64,000 nucleotides of DNA, taken from Mesobacillus jeotgali. GTDB taxonomy: Bacteria; Bacillota; Bacilli; Bacillales; Cytobacillaceae. The DNA is taken from positions 2,664,501 through 2,728,500 of the forward strand of contig NZ_CP134494.1 of the NCBI RefSeq assembly GCF_031759225.1. The letters run 5' to 3'. The notes below the pieces were generated by a model. That model was not told the origin of the DNA, made no database searches, and saw only the letters and a list, made by a program, of their open reading frames with translations. The translations under genes were made by a program, and so were the position numbers. Below are positions 43,290-50,460 of the stretch, piece by piece (the first letter of the stretch is position 1; each line of letters opens with the position of its first letter).

Positions 43290-44150
43290 TTAAGCGTTGA
43301 CTGATTCTCCATGCTCTTCTACCGGCTCTTCACCTGTCTTATCCCTGTGGTAAATTGCGTTGATCTCACCGCCAAGAACAAGTGCAAGTCCTGTCAGGAA
43401 CAGCCATAGCATCAAGACGATGACACCACCAATACTTCCATATGTGGCTGAATAGTTTCCGAAATTGCTAACGTAAAAAGAAAATCCAAGAGAAATCAGC
43501 TGCCAGACAATTGTTGCGAATATAGCTCCCGGTATTACATGCTTGAATGGATAATGTTTATTTGGTGCTACTCGATATAAACCTGCCAACACTGCAGACA
43601 TAACGACAATTGCGACAATCCACCTTACAATGTTGAACACAATATCATATGGTTCCGGAATATGGATGACCGATTGCACCGTATCCAGTATTACTTTTCC
43701 GAAGACAGGCAACAGGAGTGCAACAATAAATGCAAGGATTAGACCGAAAGTCAGCATAATCGAGACAAGTCTTGCCTTGATAAAAGATCTCGTTTCCTCA
43801 ACATCAAAAGCAATATTCATCGCTCGAATAAAAGCGTTCATTCCATTGGATGCTGACCATATCGTACCAATGATACCAAAAGTAAGCAGGCCGCCATTCC
43901 GTTCACTTACTAATTTGACAACATTATCCCTTAATAATTCGGCCGATTCCGAAGGCAGTAATGAATTCACGACATTTATTGCTTTCTGGGGATCGATATT
44001 CAAATAAGGCACTATTGCAATCAACAGAATCAGCAATGGAAACAAAGCAAGCATATAATAATACGCTTGTTGAGCAGCAAGGCCGGTCGCTCTGTCTTTT
44101 TTGAGTTCTGCCATTAAACTCTTGCCATAATACTTAAGTTTCTTTTTCAA
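43290..44150 (-). CDS. YihY/BrkB-family membrane protein
   Basis: The protein has 286 residues if it starts at TTG 44150, which has AGAGGTGA at eight bases; ATG 44168 has no SD. About six membrane helices. Family motifs: GLAAQQAYYYMLALFPLLILLIA, TIWSASNGMNAFIRAMNIAFDVEETRSF and SIGGVIVLMLWLFLTGLALVLGGEINA. Members are often misannotated as ribonuclease BN; the real function is not known. The acidic tail is cytoplasmic by prediction. Confidence 0.88.
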   Translation of the reverse strand: MKKKLKYYGKSLMAELKKDRATGLAAQQAYYYMLALFPLLILLIAIVPYLNIDPQKAINVVNSLLPSESAELLRDNVVKLVSERNGGLLTFGIIGTIWSASNGMNAFIRAMNIAFDVEETRSFIKARLVSIMLTFGLILAFIVALLLPVFGKVILDTVQSVIHIPEPYDIVFNIVRWIVAIVVMSAVLAGLYRVAPNKHYPFKHVIPGAIFATIVWQLISLGFSFYVSNFGNYSATYGSIGGVIVLMLWLFLTGLALVLGGEINAIYHRDKTGEEPVEEHGESVNA

Positions 44151-44242
44151 TGATGATTCACCTCTCATAGCCCATTCAGTATACTTGTCTTTTCCCTGTC
44201 ATGGGATGTTTTAATCCTGACAAAACATCCAATAGATATGTA

Positions 44243-44271
44243 ATAAAAAAAAAGACCATTTCTGGTCTTTT
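44243..44271 (-). terminator. Terminator of the YteA-like gene
   Basis: AAAAGACCA tttc TGGTCTTTT, then nine T's on the reverse strand. Confidence 0.88.
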
Positions 44272-44278
44272 GGTAGAA

Positions 44279-45034
44279 CTATTTATCGTCCTCTACATAT
44301 GGGTCATGTTCATAAGCAGGAAGATCACCAAATGTTGTCATGATTCCCTCTTCATCCAATGCGCTTTCGTATTTCTCATGCTGCTTATTTGGATAAACCG
44401 TTACTTCCTTGCCTGTAATATCGTTGCCGATGAAATTCTCAAAATCTTCAACATAGCCTACATTTTCTTCAGATTCAATATAGGTGTCATTATAGTGATC
44501 CTGAGGCGTCATAAAATCAGATGGTGTTTCAGAAGTTCCCCAACTGGATACCTCTTGCCAGGCATCTTCGGCATCATAAGCAACATTTTCATCCTTGTTA
44601 TCCAAATCAAACTTTCCAAAAGGCGGCATTAGCACACCCTCTTCTATTGGGCGGTTATGAGAAACAGTCCGGTCTGGGGTATGCTCTACACAAAATGTCG
44701 TTTCCGGGACGGCCTGAAGTCGCTCATATGGAATCTCTTGCCCACATATTTCGCATTTGCCATAAGTTCCTTTATCAATGGCCTGGACAGCTTTTTCTAT
44801 ACTTTGGATCTGATATTCAATATGGTCATTCAGCGCGATATCTTTCTCCCGCTCATATAGCTCGGTACCCTCATCACCAGGATGGTTATCATAGCTTGAA
44901 AGTTCGCCGGTTGACTCATGTGCATGACCGCTTCTTAGGTCAAAATGGTCATTCTCGTCAAGGTGGGACTCAAGATCTTGTTTATTTTTGAGAAGCTCTG
45001 CCTTGAATGCCGACAGTTGCCCTTGTGTTAGCAT
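44279..45034 (-). CDS. yteA: YteA-like TraR/DksA-type zinc-finger protein
   Basis: The protein has 251 residues. An N-terminal coiled coil (residues 1-30) and the DksA-like zinc site C94xxC97...C115xxH118 (KCEICGQEIP, TFCVEH) are followed by a long acidic tail rich in Asp, Glu and Tyr. This is the YteA family, seen only in spore formers and annotated as sporulation-linked. SD AAGGAG. Interaction with RNA polymerase is possible by relation to DksA but unproven. Confidence 0.85.
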   Translation of the reverse strand: MLTQGQLSAFKAELLKNKQDLESHLDENDHFDLRSGHAHESTGELSSYDNHPGDEGTELYEREKDIALNDHIEYQIQSIEKAVQAIDKGTYGKCEICGQEIPYERLQAVPETTFCVEHTPDRTVSHNRPIEEGVLMPPFGKFDLDNKDENVAYDAEDAWQEVSSWGTSETPSDFMTPQDHYNDTYIESEENVGYVEDFENFIGNDITGKEVTVYPNKQHEKYESALDEEGIMTTFGDLPAYEHDPYVEDDK

Positions 45035-45185
45035 AACAGCTGCTCCTTTCTTTAGTGCAATTTTTATTAGCTTGCTGCAATCTGCTCCATTTAATAAAAG
45101 GTAATAAGTGTTATCTTTTCCGCCGGTACCACTTTTTCAGCAGAAGTCATAATATATATGACAACTTATTACAGGAGTGATGCCT

Positions 45186-45965
45186 ATGCCTATATTCGTC
45201 AATGGATTTATTTCACCACAGGTTTTTAGTAATACGGACGAAGTCACAGAACAGAGTAACCAGGAGAAGTTCCGTCTCAATTATTTACAAGAAATACTGA
45301 ATGAGCAGCAAAAGCTGAATGATGAATTGACAGGAAGCGTAACAAACTATAACCGTTCCCTGGAGGAAAGCAGAAAAGAACAAATCACTCAATTTCAAGA
45401 AATGGTTTCTTTGTTGGCGAAACAGGAGGATTTTTCAGAAAAAGTTATGGAAAACATCTCTGAGCAAAAGGAATCCACAACTGAAATCGATGATAAACTG
45501 ATTAAACTCGAAAAGATGCACGAGCAATTTTCCAAGGACCTCGTGAATCGTGAACTGACGAGCGAAGTGATATTAAACCAGCTTGCCCATCAGCAAGCAA
45601 TGATTCAGGATCTGAACCGGAAGCTTCTTGAATATGAAGATGTGACTGAAGCATTGGCTATACAGGCTAAAAAGCAGGAAGAATTGCAGGAGATGCTTTC
45701 AAAACATGCAGATTTACAAGGAATATTCCATGAAACAATCATGGAACGACTCGGAAAACAGGATGCTGCAGGAGAAACAATAAATGAACAACTTTCCGAA
45801 ATCAAGACCTCTATTTCCCAGAAAGCTAACATAGTCCTTGAAAAAATCGAAGAACAATACTCCAGATTCACACAGTTTTTCTTAAGTCTTATCTTGCCCA
45901 ATATCACTCAAAAGAAAGTTATCAATGGTAAAACGTTTAAAACGAAAGCGAAACAGGAAAAATAA
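45186..45965 (+). CDS. Coiled-coil protein with C-terminal hydrophobic segment
   Basis: The protein has 259 residues from the ATG that AGGAG precedes by eight bases. After a short apolar start (MPIFVNGFISPQVFS) nearly the whole protein is heptad-rich coiled coil (residues 25-220; LNEQQKLNDEL, KLIKLEKMHEQF, KQEELQEMLSKH). A brief hydrophobic patch FTQFFLSLILPN and a basic tail end it. No known domain. It could be a structural or spore-associated protein; this is only a guess from the shape. Confidence 0.65.
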   Translation: MPIFVNGFISPQVFSNTDEVTEQSNQEKFRLNYLQEILNEQQKLNDELTGSVTNYNRSLEESRKEQITQFQEMVSLLAKQEDFSEKVMENISEQKESTTEIDDKLIKLEKMHEQFSKDLVNRELTSEVILNQLAHQQAMIQDLNRKLLEYEDVTEALAIQAKKQEELQEMLSKHADLQGIFHETIMERLGKQDAAGETINEQLSEIKTSISQKANIVLEKIEEQYSRFTQFFLSLILPNITQKKVINGKTFKTKAKQEK

Positions 45966-45967
45966 AA

Positions 45968-46018
45968 AAACTACACCTCCAATTGTTAGGTAGGACTAAC
46001 AATCGGGGTGCAGTTCAA
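45968..46018 (-). terminator. Terminator of the LysM-3D gene
   Basis: AACTGCACC..AATTGTTAG-type arms pair over about 18 bases and the reverse strand ends in TTTTTTTATTTTT. Confidence 0.8.
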
Positions 46019-46043
46019 AATTCCAATGCTTTCTAACAGCAAT

Positions 46044-46817
46044 TTAATCCAAAATCGTCACTTTCACTTGTTTTCTTCCCCATTGAATTGCTTCATTTTG
46101 AGTTGGGATGAAGACATCGATTCGATTTCCTTTAATAGCTCCGCCAATGTCTTCTGCTGTAGCATAGCCATAGCCTTCAACATATACTTTTGATCCTAAA
46201 GGAATGACAGTTGGGTCAACGGCAATTACTTTTGCGTTAGGGTTAGCTTTCAAATCCACACCCGTCTTCGTAATTCCAGAGCAACCCGTACAATTCGCTG
46301 TATAAGCCGTAGCTTCAACAGTAATTTGGTTTGATGGTGCTGCAGGCTTTGTTGCAGCTGGTTTTGCTTCTGCCTGGCTTGCTGGAGCGGCTGTAGTCGT
46401 AGCTGCTGGTGTTGCGGCCGGCTTAACATCATTCGTTTTCTCAACTTTCATTTCAGCCGGCATATTTGTATAAACTGCCAGGCTCATCCCCGGATGGATT
46501 AAGTCAGATGATAATTTATTCCAGCCTTTAAGATCATTTACTGTAACACCATATGCCTTTGCAATACTCCAAAGCGTATCGCCTTTTCTGACTTGTGCAT
46601 ATTTAATAGGAGATACTTCTAGTAAGTCGTTTGGATGGATGATATCACTCTTTAAGTTATTCCATTTTTTAAGTGAATCTACTGTTACGCCGTATTCCTT
46701 AGAAATACCCCAAAGTGTATCTCCCTTATGTACGACGATTTCCTCTGCCTGTGCTTGAGTCCCGGCAGCTCCAGAAATTGCCGCTGCTGCAACCAAAGAT
46801 AATAATGATTTTTTCAT
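46044..46817 (-). CDS. Secreted LysM-3D domain cell-wall protein (YocH type)
   Basis: The protein has 257 residues from Met at 46817 after GGGAGG. Signal peptide (KKSLLSLVAAAAISGAAGTQAQA), two LysM repeats (IVVHKGDTLWGIS and AQVRKGDTLWSIA), an Ala/Pro/Thr linker, then a 3D domain with VEATAYTANCTGCSGITKTG, VIAVDPTVIPLGSKVYVEGYG, AEDIGGAIKGNRIDVF. The three Asp residues are those of the MltA-like lytic fold. YocH is a wall hydrolase controlled by WalKR in B. subtilis; no WalR box was checked here. Confidence 0.9.
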   Translation of the reverse strand: MKKSLLSLVAAAAISGAAGTQAQAEEIVVHKGDTLWGISKEYGVTVDSLKKWNNLKSDIIHPNDLLEVSPIKYAQVRKGDTLWSIAKAYGVTVNDLKGWNKLSSDLIHPGMSLAVYTNMPAEMKVEKTNDVKPAATPAATTTAAPASQAEAKPAATKPAAPSNQITVEATAYTANCTGCSGITKTGVDLKANPNAKVIAVDPTVIPLGSKVYVEGYGYATAEDIGGAIKGNRIDVFIPTQNEAIQWGRKQVKVTILD

Positions 46818-47049
46818 TTGTTTGCCTCCCATCGGCTAATTTTTATCACGTGAATTATCGTAACATAGAATTTCGGTACAAAAAGAACAGCCATATTTAA
46901 ATTGGATTACGAGAATAACAGATTTATAACGAGAACATGTCATATTTACTGAATATTCAGTCTAAATGAAGCTTTCGTAGGAATAATTTCTAGTTAATTA
47001 GAAATTAATTCTATTGTTTTCTTGTAATACCATTTTTTTCTTAATGCTC

Positions 47050-47055
47050 CCCAGT
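47050..47055 (+). repeat. Left target-site duplication CCCAGT
   Basis: CCCAGT immediately precedes the left transposon end and recurs immediately after the right end at 50334-50339. Confidence 0.85.
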
Positions 47056-47061
47056 TGTTAA

Positions 47062-47126
47062 TGACGTTCTACAATGTCCAGAACTTGACGATGTTAATTG
47101 TCCTAAAACTGACGGAACTACTGTCC
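47062..47126 (+). repeat. Left-end triple 24-bp repeats (transposase sites)
   Basis: TGACG at 47062, 47086, 47110 and TGTCC at 47075, 47099, 47122; the third unit is one base shorter. They match the inverted set at the right end. Confidence 0.85.
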
Positions 47127-47167
47127 AAAATTGAAAGGGAAGCAGTTCACATGCTTCCCAAAAGTTT

Positions 47168-47404
47168 TTACAAATCAACTTGATAGGTCTCATTTTTCTT
47201 AAGATAGAATCTAACGTCATTTCGGCCGGTAAGAATATACCAATCTCTGCCCAGCTCCAGGCGGCAGGAAAGGGTCCGACCATTTCCTAGATGTAAATCA
47301 AACCATTCACCACATCGCATCTTATAGCCGGAGTTCTCTCCCCAAAACACAACCCAACAATCCAATTCTTCATTATAATTCATCTCTTTCCAGCGGGTTT
47401 TCAT
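47168..47404 (-). CDS. DUF5348-like small protein of the transposon
   Basis: The protein has 78 residues; AGGGGGA is six bases before the ATG, which overlaps the ATPase stop (ATGA). A small beta-rich protein (CWVVFWGENSGYKMRCGEWFDL, LELGRDWYILTGRNDVRFYL). I place it in DUF5348 by pattern and by its usual position beside ExeA-type ATPase genes. Function in transposition unknown. Confidence 0.7.
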   Translation of the reverse strand: MKTRWKEMNYNEELDCWVVFWGENSGYKMRCGEWFDLHLGNGRTLSCRLELGRDWYILTGRNDVRFYLKKNETYQVDL

Positions 47405-48201
47405 GAAAGTTCCCCCTGGATGACTTGCTTGATCATATGATCATCAATGATCCTTCGGCCATTTTGTGAACCATAGAGAAGACTATGTGTACAGAGCTTA
47501 TTAATGAGCCTTGCGGCACCACCAGAGAAGCGATGAATCTCGTCAAGTGCTCCATCAGAGAATATTGGTTGATCAACACCGGCATATCGAAGGTGCCTAG
47601 AAACATATTCTTCAACCTGGGCACGGTCGAGATGTCCTAGCTGAAACTGGATATCGATTCTTTGGCGTATGGCTGCGTATGATTGGAGTCGAAGCCGATC
47701 CCATAATTCACTTTGACCGACCAGGATAAGCGCCATCGGGCTTTGCGAATCCATTTTGAAGTTCAGTAGGAAACGAACCTCTTCAAGCATTTCCCGGTCC
47801 AGAAGATGAGCTTCATCCACTACCACTACAGGTTGTAGCCCTCGTATGCCTTTCATTAATTCAATCTCACGATGAAGCTGCCGTTTTGCATCTCCTCGAT
47901 AAAACTTCGCTTCAGAGCCTAACTGTTCCAAAAGACCTTTGTAAAAATGACGAGGCGTTAACTTAGAGTCGGACAGGTAAAGGATATGGAATTTCCCTTT
48001 ATCCAATTTGTCCACAAACTTACGGATGGTTGTGGTCTTTCCAGTACCACTATCCCCACTCAGAACGGCAAAAAGCTGTCTTTCAGCTGTGTACTTCAGC
48101 CTACCAAGGATTTCTTGCACCATGGAGGAATCATACAATTGATCAGTCGGAAGATCTCTGGCGAAAGGAGTGTTGTCCATTTCATAGAATGCTTCAAACA
48201 C
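47401..48201 (-). CDS. AAA ATPase of the transposon (ExeA/TniB/MuB-like)
   Basis: The protein has 266 residues from GTG 48201, which has GGAGG inside the transposase gene; longer forms to 48228 are possible. FYEMDNTPFARDLP starts the ExeA-type domain; Walker A GDSGTGKTT, Walker B VVVVDEAHLL, sensor ALILVGQSELWDRL, and arginine finger region AAIRQRIDIQF. In Mu, Tn7 and Tn402 such ATPases choose the target and activate the transposase. It overlaps the transposase gene. Confidence 0.9.
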   Translation of the reverse strand: MFEAFYEMDNTPFARDLPTDQLYDSSMVQEILGRLKYTAERQLFAVLSGDSGTGKTTTIRKFVDKLDKGKFHILYLSDSKLTPRHFYKGLLEQLGSEAKFYRGDAKRQLHREIELMKGIRGLQPVVVVDEAHLLDREMLEEVRFLLNFKMDSQSPMALILVGQSELWDRLRLQSYAAIRQRIDIQFQLGHLDRAQVEEYVSRHLRYAGVDQPIFSDGALDEIHRFSGGAARLINKLCTHSLLYGSQNGRRIIDDHMIKQVIQGELS

Positions 48202-49549
48202 GGGAATCTTCCTCCTTCCAAACGGCACGGAAGGTCACGGCAGGTTTCTGTTCGGTTAGGCGTTCCTGGTTCTTTCGTTCAGCTGCCTTTAATAGTCTTG
48301 AAGATTCTACACCCTGCACCTGCAGGTGCTCAGGTAATGCAGGACGCTTCCCAGCTCTTTCCCCAATGACAAGTTTCTTGGCTTTCCAAGGAGTATGATC
48401 CTCGAACTCAATGGTAAGCTCCTCGATATTCGCAGGATCATAAACCACCTCAACCTGTCGTCCAATGAAAGCCAGGCCGACCTCATATTTTTGATCCATG
48501 AAACTTATGCATCCTGATTTATCGACTTTCCTTGTTTCACAATGGAGGAATGCATTACTCAAGGTATCAGGATCGATGAACCTAATCGCTTTTTTATCTG
48601 AACGAAATGCCGTTTCCGGGCTGATTTTCTCCCCAAGTGCAGAATGAGGCTTATTCTGATAACACTCTGTGAGCCACACTTGGAAAAGCTCATTCAGACG
48701 ATCAAGTGTATTGGGCTTTTCGATGACAGCCTCACTAATGAATGAATCTATGATTCTATTGAAGCGTTCAATTTTCCCTTTTGATTCAGCTGAGTACGGC
48801 CGTGTGTAAGTAAGGCGGGTGCCTATTTTTGAGCAGGTACGCGACATCCATTTGGTTCGATATTGCTTTCCATTATCAAAATAAACAGCCTCTGGAACAC
48901 CATACTTCTGGATAGCCTGGCGGAAGGCATCCTCGATGATCCTTGAATCCAAGGTAGGATAGAAAGCTGCGTGAAGCACAAACCTGGTGGCGTCATCGAT
49001 AAAGGCGACAAGATACACTTGTTTCTTTATTCCATTCGGACCAATCGGCAAGTAGGGACCATACTTGATATCTGACTGCCAGAGTTGGTTGCGATGTCGC
49101 TTCTGAAATCTTCTGGCAGCTACTCCTGTCTGGGAATAGAGTCGCATATGCCGGGTGCTGTAACCTTTTTCAGCGAGCTTTTCCTGGAGCGTTGATCTTT
49201 TGATCTGCCCTGGTTCAGCCAACCCTTCCCATTCGAGTATCTGTATGATTTGAGCCACGCTCCGGCTCGGCACTTCCTTACGCAGAAGGATTGCCTGTTC
49301 CAATAAATGAGGAGGGATAGCCTCAGACTTTCGAGCACCTTTTCTTCCTTGTGGCTTTAGTCCCCCAAACCCATCTTCCTGAAATTGAGCCAAATATCGC
49401 CTGATGGTTCTTTCTGAAAGACCGCTGGCCTTCGCTATCTGGTCTCTTAATTCCTTTACTTTCCCAGCGTCAAGCCCCTCTGCTAATAAAGGGGATATTA
49501 GCTGAAAACGATGCACTGCCAATTCTTCTGATTTCTTATGATCACTCAT
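48194..49549 (-). CDS. Mu/Tn402-type DDE transposase (rve core)
   Basis: The protein has 451 residues. N-terminal helix-turn-helix regions (SGLSERTIRRYLAQF, RSVAQIIQILEWEG) bind the ends. The integrase core has DDE acids in LWQSDIKYGPY, AVYFDNGKQY and SAESKGKIERFNRI. A C-terminal Mu-type beta-barrel follows (YEVGLAFIGRQVEVVYDP) with a basic tail. GAGGAG precedes the ATG. The coupled ATPase gene and triple end repeats support a Mu/Tn402-like mechanism. Confidence 0.92.
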   Translation of the reverse strand: MSDHKKSEELAVHRFQLISPLLAEGLDAGKVKELRDQIAKASGLSERTIRRYLAQFQEDGFGGLKPQGRKGARKSEAIPPHLLEQAILLRKEVPSRSVAQIIQILEWEGLAEPGQIKRSTLQEKLAEKGYSTRHMRLYSQTGVAARRFQKRHRNQLWQSDIKYGPYLPIGPNGIKKQVYLVAFIDDATRFVLHAAFYPTLDSRIIEDAFRQAIQKYGVPEAVYFDNGKQYRTKWMSRTCSKIGTRLTYTRPYSAESKGKIERFNRIIDSFISEAVIEKPNTLDRLNELFQVWLTECYQNKPHSALGEKISPETAFRSDKKAIRFIDPDTLSNAFLHCETRKVDKSGCISFMDQKYEVGLAFIGRQVEVVYDPANIEELTIEFEDHTPWKAKKLVIGERAGKRPALPEHLQVQGVESSRLLKAAERKNQERLTEQKPAVTFRAVWKEEDSRV

Positions 49550-49593
49550 GATACACTCTCCTCTCTGTGTCTATCACGAGTGTAAATCAGGTG

Positions 49594-50124
49594 CTATTGG
49601 ACAATGAATGCGGAACGGGTATGTATCCATAAATTAATATTTACGATGGGCCGGACAATTCTTGTCAGCCATCCATTGGCATCTCCTGCCAAGCGTCCTA
49701 TCCTTTGAAGTGCGGTCCCTGAACATTTGGACGTGACATCCTGGGGGATATTTCCCTGGTTGGTCCTGATCATGATGGAATTCAAACAGCCAATCCAATA
49801 ATCCACAAATTGATGAAACCAGCCGTGCCATCTCGAAAGAGTGGAATCATCGGCAGCAACAATATGGGCGGACGGGTTCGTAAGAACGTCTTCGATACAT
49901 TCAGCCTCATAGCGTTTATAAGGAATCAATAAATCTGGAAGTTCATGATGGATGGTCTGACAATTGGTGCACTGCAATCTTCGGATGTTATATGTTTTAC
50001 TCTGACCTGTATGATCCTTGGCTTTTCGATTCTTTGTACCTCTAACCAACATGTCTTTACCACAGCATGGGGAAGGAATCCTCCCCGCACCCCTAACTAA
50101 AAACTCCAGTATGAGTGTTTTCAA
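49594..50124 (-). CDS. DUF6431-like zinc-finger protein of the transposon
   Basis: The protein has 176 residues starting at TTG with a weak SD, so the start is uncertain. Two CxxC knuckles (PSPCCGKDMLVRG, RRLQCTNCQTIHHELPDLLIPYKRY) are followed by a helix-turn-helix-like segment (DDSTLSRWHGWFHQF). This combination is the DUF6431 family, found with IS-type elements. It may bind DNA for regulation or target choice; no experimental role known to me. Confidence 0.72.
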   Translation of the reverse strand: MKTLILEFLVRGAGRIPSPCCGKDMLVRGTKNRKAKDHTGQSKTYNIRRLQCTNCQTIHHELPDLLIPYKRYEAECIEDVLTNPSAHIVAADDSTLSRWHGWFHQFVDYWIGCLNSIMIRTNQGNIPQDVTSKCSGTALQRIGRLAGDANGWLTRIVRPIVNINLWIHTRSAFIVQ

Positions 50125-50166
50125 TCAGCTGATAATCTGATACAATAACCATATACTTTTTGGTGG

Positions 50167-50216
50167 GACGTCTCCTGTATAACTGTTGGCGCAGTTATAC
50201 ATTTATGGGGGACGTC
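50167..50216. repeat. Inverted repeat before the DUF6431 gene
   Basis: GTATAACTG (50177-50185) and CAGTTATAC (50192-50200) form a perfect hairpin flanked by two GACGTC palindromes at 50167 and 50211. It lies in the leader of the DUF6431 gene inside the right end and could be an operator or attenuator. Confidence 0.5.
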
Positions 50217-50262
50217 TTTTCCTTTCTCCAGAATAAATGTCGAAATGTTTCGAATTATATAC

Positions 50263-50327
50263 GGACATTATAATCGACTAATTCTGGACAGGCAATACCG
50301 TCAACTTTCGGATAATTAATGGCGTCA
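50263..50327 (-). repeat. Right-end triple 24-bp repeats (transposase sites)
   Basis: CGTCA at 50323 and 50299, and CGACT at 50275, with GGATA/GGACA at 50310, 50286 and 50263; 24-bp period, inverted relative to the left end. Confidence 0.85.
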
Positions 50328-50333
50328 AAAACA

Positions 50334-50339
50334 CCCAGT
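50334..50339 (+). repeat. Right target-site duplication CCCAGT
   Basis: Exact copy of 47050-47055, directly abutting the right end of the transposon. Confidence 0.85.
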
Positions 50340-50415
50340 CATGAAATTAAAAAAAATCGCTGCTCATGACAATAAACATTAGTCAGAATCAATATAGAAA
50401 GTTCTCAGGACATAA

Positions 50416-50455
50416 AAAAAGCTAAAACCCCTTTTGCGGGATTTTAGCTTTTTAG
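50416..50455 (-). terminator. Terminator of fdhA
   Basis: AAGCTAAAA..CCCG / GGGG..TTTTAGCTT and a seven-T tract on the reverse strand. Confidence 0.85.
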
Positions 50456-50460
50456 CTTTA

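Larger units (their letters stand above)
47056..50333 (-). mobile_element. Four-gene Mu/Tn402-style transposon
   Basis: The element is 3278 bp. The ends are TGTTAATGACG (left) and, inverted, TGTTTTTGACG (right). Each end has three copies of a 24-bp unit TGACG-N7/8-TGTCC-N6: left TGACG at 47062, 47086, 47110; right CGTCA at 50323, 50299 and CGACT at 50275. CCCAGT flanks both sides. Inside, in order on the reverse strand: DUF6431 protein, DDE transposase, AAA ATPase and DUF5348 protein. All genes look intact. The design resembles Mu/Tn7/Tn402 elements; I cannot name the family. Confidence 0.9.

Noticed and set aside
44201..44991. Forward ORFs opposite the YteA-like gene
   Set aside because: Shadows; the zinc-finger protein on the reverse strand has an SD, known motifs and a terminator.
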